This document shows positions 5,927-12,445 of a stretch of DNA of 12,445 bases, in pieces (the stretch's first letter is position 1; the number at the start of each line of letters is the position of its first letter). Under the pieces are notes generated by a model. That model made no database searches and was not told the origin of the DNA. It saw only the letters and a program-made list of their open reading frames with translations. A program made the position numbers and the translations under genes. Location: contig JAEYVW010000319.1 of assembly GCA_023429365.1 (NCBI GenBank), positions 1 through 12,445 of the forward strand, read 5' to 3'. The stretch comes from Bacteroidota bacterium. Its GTDB lineage: Bacteria; Bacteroidota; Bacteroidia; Chitinophagales; Chitinophagaceae.

Positions 5927-7677
5927 TGTACCCTTTATTAAGTATACAGGATCTTACCGTTGCTTTCACCTCCGGTGATATTACAACAACGGCCCTGAAG
6001 GATATTTCCTTTTCCGTAGACCGTGGTGAAATTGTCGCCCTGGTTGGCGAATCGGGTTCTGGAAAGTCAGTGACGTCGCTTTCTGTTTTACAACTGATCC
6101 CCTCTCCTCCTGCCAGGTATGTTTCAGGAAAAATTTTGTTTTCGGAAGATGGAACAAGCCAGGAAAATCTATTAAAAAAAGATCGTTATTCCCTGCAAAA
6201 TATCCGTGGAAATAAGATCGCAATGATATTCCAGGAACCCATGACCTCACTCAACCCCGTGATGACCTGCGGGCACCAGGTAATGGAGGCTTTGCGAACG
6301 CATAAAAAACTTTCAAAAGAAGCAGCCCGGGAAAAAACCATTGAATGGTTTGAAAAAGTTAAGCTCCCTGAACCCGCGCAGGTCTTTAACCGTTACCCGC
6401 ATCAATTAAGCGGTGGACAAAAGCAACGGGTCATGATCGCGATGGCCATGTGTTGCGAACCCTCCTTGCTAATCTGCGATGAGCCCACTACGGCCCTGGA
6501 TGTCACCGTCCAAAAGACAATACTGGAACTAATACGTGACCTGCAACAGCAATCCAATATGGGTGTGATATTCATAACGCATGACCTCGGTGTGGTGGCT
6601 GAAATTGCCGACCGTACGATCGTGATGTATAAAGGTGATATTGTGGAACAGGGAACCGTGACCCAGATATTTAAAAGTCCCTCCCATCCTTATACAAAAG
6701 GCCTGCTTGCCTGCCGGCCCGTTTTACATGAAAAAGGACAACGATTACCTGTGGTAAGTGAGTTTCTCAAATTGGCGGAGTCGAATGAGGAAACTGGAAA
6801 CGGGACAGCAGTGCACGAAGAAGCTGGAGAAAAAGAACAGGTCACTACAATAGGTACCTATTCAAATAATATTCAACCCGGCGCTCCTTTGTTGCGCGTC
6901 GAAAATCTTTCGGTTTGGTTTCCCGCCAAAAAAACTTTTTTAGGCAAACCCCTTACTTATACAAAAGCCGTCGATGATGTCAGCTTTGAGATATTTAAAG
7001 GCGAAACGATGGGATTGGTTGGGGAAAGTGGTTGTGGTAAAACAACGTTGGGCAGAGCTTTGCTTCGACTCGTAGAACCTACCGGGGGGAAGATCGTTTA
7101 CAACGGCGTAGATCTTACTTCCAAGAAAAAAGATGAGCTGCAATCGCTGCGAAAAAACCTGCAGATCATTTTCCAGGACCCCTACTCTTCCTTAAATCCC
7201 CGGCTCACTATTGGATCGGCCATCGCAGAGCCCTTAAAGGTTCATGGAATACTCCCAACGGAAAAATCAAGAAAAGAAAAAGTGATCGATCTGCTTGAAA
7301 AAGTGGATCTCAGACCCGAACATTTTAACCGCTACCCACATGAATTTTCAGGCGGCCAGCGACAGCGTATCGTGATCGCACGTTCATTGGCGCTTAACCC
7401 CGACTTTATCGTCTGCGACGAATCAGTTTCTGCACTTGACGTGAGCGTTCAGGCCCAGGTGCTAAACTTATTGAATGATCTGAAAAAGGAGTTTGGGTTT
7501 ACCATCATCTTTATCTCACATGATCTTTCGGTGGTGAGATATATAAGCGATCGCATCATGGTGATGAACCAGGGCAAGATTCAGGAAAGCGGTATGGCCG
7601 ACGATATTTATTATCATCCGCAAACAGCTTATACACAAAAGCTGATCGCTTCAATTCCAAAAGGAATTACAGTTTAA
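5926..7677 (+). CDS. Fused double ATPase of peptide-type ABC transporter
   Basis: This 583-residue protein holds two complete nucleotide-binding domains of the oligopeptide/dipeptide (DppD-DppF, YejF/GsiA-like) class. Domain 1 (about 4-265) has Walker A GESGSGKS (41-48), Q-loop Gln103, signature LSGGQ (161-165), Walker B LLICDEP (181-187) and switch His219, followed by the HPYT element (254-257) typical of peptide importers. A Glu-rich, poorly conserved linker spans about 280-318. Domain 2 (about 322-583) has Walker A GESGCGKT (366-373), Gln417, FSGGQ (474-478), Walker B FIVCDES (494-500) and His532. Both sites look catalytically intact. It would power a heterodimeric permease with a substrate-binding protein, but neither is encoded here, so the partners lie elsewhere. 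The GTG start at 5926 overlaps the previous stop (TAGTG); no better upstream start exists. The substrate is unknown. Confidence 0.93.
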   Translation: MYPLLSIQDLTVAFTSGDITTTALKDISFSVDRGEIVALVGESGSGKSVTSLSVLQLIPSPPARYVSGKILFSEDGTSQENLLKKDRYSLQNIRGNKIAMIFQEPMTSLNPVMTCGHQVMEALRTHKKLSKEAAREKTIEWFEKVKLPEPAQVFNRYPHQLSGGQKQRVMIAMAMCCEPSLLICDEPTTALDVTVQKTILELIRDLQQQSNMGVIFITHDLGVVAEIADRTIVMYKGDIVEQGTVTQIFKSPSHPYTKGLLACRPVLHEKGQRLPVVSEFLKLAESNEETGNGTAVHEEAGEKEQVTTIGTYSNNIQPGAPLLRVENLSVWFPAKKTFLGKPLTYTKAVDDVSFEIFKGETMGLVGESGCGKTTLGRALLRLVEPTGGKIVYNGVDLTSKKKDELQSLRKNLQIIFQDPYSSLNPRLTIGSAIAEPLKVHGILPTEKSRKEKVIDLLEKVDLRPEHFNRYPHEFSGGQRQRIVIARSLALNPDFIVCDESVSALDVSVQAQVLNLLNDLKKEFGFTIIFISHDLSVVRYISDRIMVMNQGKIQESGMADDIYYHPQTAYTQKLIASIPKGITV

Positions 7678-10600
7678 TCGTCCTCATAATTTATTGAAAT
7701 ACCAGAATAAGGATTCCCCTCCGATTTATCATAAAACTCCCTTGCACTCTTGCGTCGAGAATAAAGCAGGCGTTTTAACTCTTTACGGAGTTGCTCGTCC
7801 AGTGAGGTTTCGTCGTTGATCCTTGTATCTGAAAACTCCGTGTAATCCATGGGATCGATATTCCGCGATCTGTAAGTAGTATAATCGCTTGTGTTGCGTG
7901 GAGCGCTTTTATATTTGTAGACACCAGGTCTATCAGGTACCAATCCTACCGTAGCCAGTTTCCAAAACGCATCGTCTTTCTTCGATTTGTATTTAAAGAA
8001 ATAGACATATCCTTTTTTATTCTTTACGACTGCAGGCAATTTCTCAAGGAACAATAACGAATCCGGCTTTTCAGACCAACTTTCATACAGGAGCCTGCTC
8101 TTAGCCATTTCTATATGGCCTTTAAATTTAGCCGGAAACAAAATGTGTTTATTTTGCTTTTCGAGATCAGTATATAAACCATAACGGTACTCGTCCATAG
8201 CAGCAAAATAGTTCAGCAAACTATCGATGTAAGGCTTACCGTTCCGGATCATCAACATCATAGTATTATACTTCAGGCGCTTGTCGTTAGTGCTGAATAC
8301 CTGGTTGAAGAATGCTTTAACAGCAGGGTTTTCATCCCAGTAAGGCATGAGTAAAACTGTGTACAAATCGAGTTTTTCATTGACCGGACCGTCAGGGTCG
8401 TCAGCTGCCAGATCAAGTCCCTTCCTGTTCATTTTTTCCTTTTCAGCCCGCTCGATCTCTTTTCTTTTCTCCGCAATGGCCTGTTTTTTCAGCTCCTGCC
8501 TGGCTTCCACCAGGAATTTGCTAAAGTAAAAATCATAATCGCTTTTATGTACCAGGCTACTATCAATAAGTTCCGCCAGCAGTGACATCATATCGGATTT
8601 ATAATCGTCGATATTTATTAAAGGCAATAATCCCTGGAAAATACCGGCGGTTAACTGAAGTGAATCCCTAAGCACTCCTAAAAAGCTATCGTCACCAGGT
8701 GACTGCCAACCTGCTTTAAGGCCAATATCGCGGTAATAACGATCAAGCAGATCTCGCGAACGCCCGGAACCTGTTTCCAGCACCGGCGGATCATCTTCCA
8801 TAATGCTTCTGAACAGGCCGAATGCATAGGAGGTTTGCTGCTCCAGCAATGTTTCCAAAACTTTATACTGCAATTCTACAGTATCTCCTGCCGCAAAATA
8901 CAATTGCCGTAAATAGTCAGACGAAGCTTTTGTTTTTATATCATCAAGTTTACCCACCAGGTCTTTTTTAACCTCGAGGTATTTTTTCTCTTTCCAGTCC
9001 AGGGAATTAATGATCGCTTTCAGTTGCGGAAAGTCTGCGGAATCAAGAGCGATAGTATGGATCCCTTTCACCGCCCGTTTGTGAACGGTTGTATCATCAC
9101 TCGTGAAGTCATCAAAGAAAAGTTTTGATTTTTTGGCAAATGGATCAAGCCCTTTTAGTGAGTCGACGGGTTGAAAACTTTCAAAAAATGTTTTTACAAA
9201 GGCACTGGGCTTACTTAATGTATCGGATTGTGTCATCAAGGCATAACCAATCCCATTCTTATAATATGTCTTTGACCAGACGGCGCGGCTACTACCGGTG
9301 TCGGTGAGAATCGTTTCCCAGACTTTGATGCCGCCCGGTAATTCGAAATTTTTTCTTTTGCGGACTATACCCGTGGAATCACTGAAAAAGACAGGACTTT
9401 CTTTTTCCAGTTTCGCGCTGTCCTTTACCTGCTGGTATCGGGACATTCTGAAAAATGATACATATATTTTTTCGCCTGTAGAGTCGTTCGCGATCACTGT
9501 GCTTCTGAAAGCGCCATCCTCAAGGCGGGTATCTTCGCTGGATTCATCCTCTTCTTCATCATTAAAACGCGGGATGCCCAGCTTTCCTTTTGATTCAGTG
9601 GGAAAAACCGGGCTGTTCACCGTAAAATACAAACTCGTATCGCGTCGTGTTACAGCATGGCCATAATTGTAAGGCTTAATTACAAATGACTCGAGGAATT
9701 TGCTCATCGATGGTGTTTCCTTTTGTCCGTAAGCCACCAGCGTGTAATAATGGGGACCCTGGATGATGAAGCGGGTGAGAAATACTGAACCGTTTTTTGC
9801 TTTATACCTGCCGCCAAGGGCCGGGTAACCCTGGTGAGTTATGGCACGGTGACTTTCCGCTTTGTCGACGAATTCCGATGACTTAAAGCTTTCTGCCATC
9901 AGTTCGAGATCAAAACTATCTTCCTCCGCAAAATTATAGTTATGGATATCGGTACGAATGACGCGAAAATTTGTCCTGGACGCGGGATCCTCCGCATCAA
10001 ATATCCATGATCCATCATTACTGACATGGGGAGTATGCGGAAGATCAATTGCAAATCCGCCATAAGGAGGTGAATAAGTTTTCCATTTATTGGTGGCGTC
10101 GGTCACAGAGGTATACTCTTTCAATTGGATGCTGCCAAAAAACTTTGAAGCCTCTTCTCCTTTTAATACATAATCACCCGTGCCGCTCATCTTAAAGATC
10201 ACCACTTCAAATGGCATCACAAAAATGTTGTAGCGTTGTACATCGCCACGGCGGGTTTTATTGGTAAGATCGATTCCTTTATAACCGTTTCTTGTGATCT
10301 TTTGCCTGGAGATAATTCTACCCGGGATATTTTCATAAAGCAGGCTGTCGATGGTACTGTACACTTTATCAGTACTATGTCCCCACATCCAGCCATTGGT
10401 CTGGATACGGGAAACCATATAGTAGCTGCCGTTGGCCATATCGGCATACTGTCGTTGGTCGAGACTCGGGTCTTCACCGAATTTGTAAAACTTGCCCGGT
10501 ATACTGACTTTAAAAAGACTGTCTTCAGCTAACTGGGTAGAAAACTTCACCGGCACCCTTACTTTCTCCACCTGGTTTTTATGCTGGCTGTCGCGGGCAC

Positions 10601-11498
10601 CCATTTTAACGGGCCGCAATTTATATCCCTGGTCCCGCAAAATCTCGATCACGCCGCGATTGCCTGGCAGGTGGGCCGCACCTACCCCTACAAAAAGTGA
10701 CTGCCCCGAACGAAGTATCGAATCGATGGATGAAGCCTGGATCTCATTACGCCGATAGAGGAATTTTTCGTCAAAAGCTGGTGAAAAACTGTTGTACTTA
10801 TTGATGGAGTCGAGCCAGTCGAGATTACCGCTGCGATAAGCTTCCTGAAGTTTGTTGAATGAATAACTGTTTTCACTATCGTAACTGCGTTCTTTTATTT
10901 GCCTGTCCTTAGCCGCATCTTTATAAGCTTCCATCATCAGCTTCATACTTTCCGCGTACTTCTCGACACCCGCGACTTTCTTCCCCCATTTTTTGCCACA
11001 CTGGTAGATATACATATCGAGGTATGTGTCTTCCTCGAAATCGCTGGATTCGTTACCATAGGTGCGATATAATAAGTTGTTAATCGCAGACGGGTTGCTA
11101 TACAATGCCCTCGCAATTTTCTTATCGTACTTATAAAATCTAAGTGTATTGAGACGGAGATATTCGTTGGGAAGTTCTACATAATTTGACCCTGCATAGC
11201 CGGCGTAATTCCTGTAGCCATAGTCCATTTCATAGTTACTCATATCCTCCTGCCAGGATTCGGGGTTTGTTTCAAGCGCCACCACGTCGGCATTGCGGAT
11301 ACCCAGGAAGAAAGAGTCGGCCAGGTGAAATGCCAGTTTGCTGCTAACATGCATGGTGCCGAAAAGATAGGATGGCTTTTGAAGCCCGTTTCCCGTGATC
11401 TCCCATAACAGGCTTGGGTATTTCCTGGGCTTTATTTTTGACTGGGCGGTTAACAGGAATGGCAATAAAATCAGCCCGAGTATGAATATCCTCCTCAT
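7674..11498 (-). CDS. Giant secreted TraB/GumN-domain protein with repeat and helical C-terminus
   Basis: This 1274-residue protein starts with a signal peptide ([17 protein letters not shown], 2-18) and so acts in the periplasm or at the envelope. Residues about 25-300 form a TraB/GumN domain with its hallmarks: two GxxH motifs, GTMH (47-50) and GAAH (273-276), plus Glu76 in ALETNPE. Related TIKI proteins use these residues for metal-dependent proteolysis, so a peptidase-like role is possible. Typical TraB/GumN proteins end near residue 300. Here three diverged copies of a beta-rich module follow (about 315-460, 472-608, 620-778), each opening with 'F.(V/I)..P' and closing with a GSIQL/ESFVI/ESFQP-like end. 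The third contains an acidic run ([10 protein letters not shown], 647-656). Residues about 790-1160 look helical, with a charged coiled-coil-like part (998-1026). It is probably transcribed alone. The stop overlaps the ABC stop by 4 nt. No known function for the C-terminal part. Confidence 0.85.
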   Translation of the reverse strand: MRRIFILGLILLPFLLTAQSKIKPRKYPSLLWEITGNGLQKPSYLFGTMHVSSKLAFHLADSFFLGIRNADVVALETNPESWQEDMSNYEMDYGYRNYAGYAGSNYVELPNEYLRLNTLRFYKYDKKIARALYSNPSAINNLLYRTYGNESSDFEEDTYLDMYIYQCGKKWGKKVAGVEKYAESMKLMMEAYKDAAKDRQIKERSYDSENSYSFNKLQEAYRSGNLDWLDSINKYNSFSPAFDEKFLYRRNEIQASSIDSILRSGQSLFVGVGAAHLPGNRGVIEILRDQGYKLRPVKMGARDSQHKNQVEKVRVPVKFSTQLAEDSLFKVSIPGKFYKFGEDPSLDQRQYADMANGSYYMVSRIQTNGWMWGHSTDKVYSTIDSLLYENIPGRIISRQKITRNGYKGIDLTNKTRRGDVQRYNIFVMPFEVVIFKMSGTGDYVLKGEEASKFFGSIQLKEYTSVTDATNKWKTYSPPYGGFAIDLPHTPHVSNDGSWIFDAEDPASRTNFRVIRTDIHNYNFAEEDSFDLELMAESFKSSEFVDKAESHRAITHQGYPALGGRYKAKNGSVFLTRFIIQGPHYYTLVAYGQKETPSMSKFLESFVIKPYNYGHAVTRRDTSLYFTVNSPVFPTESKGKLGIPRFNDEEEDESSEDTRLEDGAFRSTVIANDSTGEKIYVSFFRMSRYQQVKDSAKLEKESPVFFSDSTGIVRKRKNFELPGGIKVWETILTDTGSSRAVWSKTYYKNGIGYALMTQSDTLSKPSAFVKTFFESFQPVDSLKGLDPFAKKSKLFFDDFTSDDTTVHKRAVKGIHTIALDSADFPQLKAIINSLDWKEKKYLEVKKDLVGKLDDIKTKASSDYLRQLYFAAGDTVELQYKVLETLLEQQTSYAFGLFRSIMEDDPPVLETGSGRSRDLLDRYYRDIGLKAGWQSPGDDSFLGVLRDSLQLTAGIFQGLLPLINIDDYKSDMMSLLAELIDSSLVHKSDYDFYFSKFLVEARQELKKQAIAEKRKEIERAEKEKMNRKGLDLAADDPDGPVNEKLDLYTVLLMPYWDENPAVKAFFNQVFSTNDKRLKYNTMMLMIRNGKPYIDSLLNYFAAMDEYRYGLYTDLEKQNKHILFPAKFKGHIEMAKSRLLYESWSEKPDSLLFLEKLPAVVKNKKGYVYFFKYKSKKDDAFWKLATVGLVPDRPGVYKYKSAPRNTSDYTTYRSRNIDPMDYTEFSDTRINDETSLDEQLRKELKRLLYSRRKSAREFYDKSEGNPYSGISINYEDD

Positions 11499-11627
11499 AA
11501 TTTCTTCGTTCAGTGGCTGGTAAAATACTACATTCTCAGTTAAACCGGGACTCTTAGCGCTGCTTTCATGAAACTGCCCATTTGAAAAAATATTGCGCGT
11601 ATGCGGTCAAATCTGCCGTTAAATCTT

Positions 11628-11635
11628 TACCTTTG
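11628..11635 (+). promoter_or_regulatory. -7 box upstream of queA and its leader
   Basis: TACCTTTG matches TAnnTTTG exactly and lies 157 nt before the queA ATG. It is 20 nt before the ATG of a 46-codon ORF. It predicts a queA leader of about 150 nt, much longer than the leaders implied by the other -7 boxes in this window. No TTG is found at the usual -33 spacing. Confidence 0.45.
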
Positions 11636-11636
11636 C

Positions 11637-11728
11637 CAGCTTTTATAGCTGTCGCATGACAGATCCCGGTGCCGTAAGACCGGGGATTGCCGCTCCGACT
11701 GATCCTGCAGCAACCTGTATGCCCGGAG
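11637..11728 (+). other. Hairpin-rich leader region of queA
   Basis: Four potential stems follow the -7 box. CAGCT/AGCTG pairs across TTTAT (11637-11651). CTGTC/GACAG pairs across GCAT (11649-11662), sharing three bases with the first so the two exclude each other. ATCCCGGT pairs with ACCGGGGAT with one bulge (11663-11687). CTCCG pairs with CGGAG across a long loop (11693-11728). The second stem hides the start codon of the small ORF at 11656. This could be a regulatory RNA leader, but no known riboswitch class was matched by eye. Confidence 0.3.
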
Positions 11729-11796
11729 TCGATCAACCCCCTCTATATTCCGGTGTTTGTCGTGGGCCTTTTATAAACCACAAAATTCATCAATGA
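11656..11796 (+). CDS. 46-codon ORF overlapping queA start (ATGA), unproven
   Basis: This frame starts with ATG 20 nt after a -7 box and ends in TGA at 11794-11796, sharing ATGA with the queA start codon at 11793. Such an overlap is typical of translational coupling. The 46-residue product would be rich in Pro, Gly and Ala (for example [15 protein letters not shown]) with two Cys, and has no signal peptide, membrane segment or family I recognise. It may be a real small protein, a leader peptide whose translation opens the queA start, or chance: a 46-codon open frame is not rare. It fills a region that otherwise carries hairpins, so an RNA role competes with this call. Confidence 0.3.
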   Translation: MTDPGAVRPGIAAPTDPAATCMPGVDQPPLYSGVCRGPFINHKIHQ

Positions 11797-12445
11797 AGCT
11801 CTCACAATTCCGTTTCGACCTGCCCTTAAACCTGATTGCCCAAAACCCCGCCAAAAAACGTGAAGACGCCAGAATGATGGTAGTTCATCGTCATACCGGC
11901 CAGATTGAAAACAAACATTTCCGTGATATCCTGGATTATTTTGACGACAAGGATGTTTTTGCGGTTAATAATACAAAGGTATTTCCTGCCCGTATGTACG
12001 GACGCAAGGAAAAAACAGGCGCCAAGATCGAAGTGTTTTTGCTTAGAGAGCTGAATCGTCCCAACCGTCTCTGGGATGTGATCGTAGACCCTGCCCGTAA
12101 GATCCGCGTGGGCAACAAACTTTATTTCGGCGACCAGGAAGACCTGGTAGCTGAAGTGATCGATAATACCACCAGCCGCGGCCGGACCATCCGCTTCCTC
12201 TGGGAAGGCTCGGAAGAAGGATTCCGCGCACAACTCGAAGCACTCGGTGAAACACCCCTGCCCAAATATATCAAACGTAAACCCGACGAGGAAGATAAAG
12301 AGCGCTACCAGACTGTTTACGCCAAACATGAAGGCGCTGTTGCCGCCCCGACTGCGGGTCTCCATTTCAGCCGTGAGCTGATCAAGCGTCTCGAAATAAA
12401 AGGTATCCGTTTTGCTGAAGTCACCCTTCATACCGGTCTTGGTAC
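11793..12445 (+). CDS. queA: S-adenosylmethionine:tRNA ribosyltransferase-isomerase QueA (5' part)
   Basis: QueA transfers and isomerises the ribosyl group of SAM onto 7-aminomethyl-7-deazaguanine at the wobble position of tRNAs with GUN anticodons, making epoxyqueuosine. The window holds about the first 217 codons; the frame is open at the edge, and the full protein is normally about 340-350 residues. The start [20 protein letters not shown] is the family N-terminus. [19 protein letters not shown] matches the conserved 'VxNxTKVxPARL' stretch. The late [20 protein letters not shown] motif is a QueA signature, nearly identical to the E. coli sequence, and is followed by VTLHTGLG at the cut. 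The ATG at 11793 is fixed by this N-terminus. Codon use is somewhat richer in GC third positions (GAC, CTG, CGC) than the neighbouring hypotheticals, as expected for a well-expressed gene. Confidence 0.97.
   Translation, partial: MKLSQFRFDLPLNLIAQNPAKKREDARMMVVHRHTGQIENKHFRDILDYFDDKDVFAVNNTKVFPARMYGRKEKTGAKIEVFLLRELNRPNRLWDVIVDPARKIRVGNKLYFGDQEDLVAEVIDNTTSRGRTIRFLWEGSEEGFRAQLEALGETPLPKYIKRKPDEEDKERYQTVYAKHEGAVAAPTAGLHFSRELIKRLEIKGIRFAEVTLHTGLG

Noticed and set aside
9298..9666. 122-codon plus-strand open frame inside the TraB/GumN gene
   Set aside because: It is Ser-rich with no family character and is antisense to a convincing long gene.
11698..11728. Resemblance to part of a SAM-I riboswitch (CAGCAACC core)
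   Set aside because: Only this short core matches; the other conserved SAM-I segments and the expected helix order are missing.
11826..12431. 201-codon minus-strand open frame
   Set aside because: It lies entirely antisense to queA, which has clear family signatures; the long frame is a by-product of its codon use.

Overview
The window looks like a chromosomal segment of a Bacteroidota bacterium, most likely from the Chitinophagaceae or a close relative. Three things suggest this. Base composition is moderate, with A-rich start regions that lack clear Shine-Dalgarno sequences. Several promoter-like TAnnTTTG boxes, the Bacteroidota -7 element, sit just upstream of genes. The gene content also fits: PdxJ with the '[11 protein letters not shown]' start, a stand-alone AMP nucleosidase catalytic domain, an EpsC-like CysE, a stand-alone HsdR-N domain protein, and a giant TraB/GumN protein. 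No rRNA, tRNA, CRISPR, insertion sequence or phage gene was seen, so this is mostly ordinary core or near-core chromosome. Taxonomy is inferred from gene character only.

Layout. (1) 30-749 (+) is pdxJ (vitamin B6 synthesis), with a -7 box only 4 nt before its ATG. (2) 2015-763 (-) is a compact operon of a VOC/glyoxalase-fold protein and two different DUF1801 proteins. (3) 2016-2547 is a long AT-rich intergenic stretch with overlapping palindromes. (4) 2548-4234 (+) is cysE-cysM, the two-step serine to O-acetylserine to cysteine module, separated by one base. (5) 4709-4257 (-) is an orphan HsdR-N (PD-(D/E)XK fold) protein. (6) 4757-7677 (+) is an apparent operon of AMP nucleosidase, a small exported cysteine-containing protein, and a fused double-ATPase of the oligopeptide ABC transporter type. 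(7) 11498-7674 (-) is a 1274-residue secreted protein. Its N-terminus is a TraB/GumN domain, followed by three degenerate copies of a beta-rich module and a long helical C-terminal region. Its stop codon overlaps that of the ABC gene. (8) 11499-11792 is a divergent intergenic region holding a -7 box, a run of hairpins and a 46-codon ORF that overlaps the queA start as ATGA. (9) 11793-12445 (+) is the 5' part of queA (queuosine tRNA modification), cut by the window end.

Taken together, most genes are housekeeping: cofactor, cysteine, purine salvage and tRNA modification. The least explained parts are the C-terminal ~970 residues of the TraB/GumN protein, the queA leader with its small overlapping ORF, and the palindrome cluster upstream of cysE. 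I did not find convincing evidence of a new defence or mobile system.
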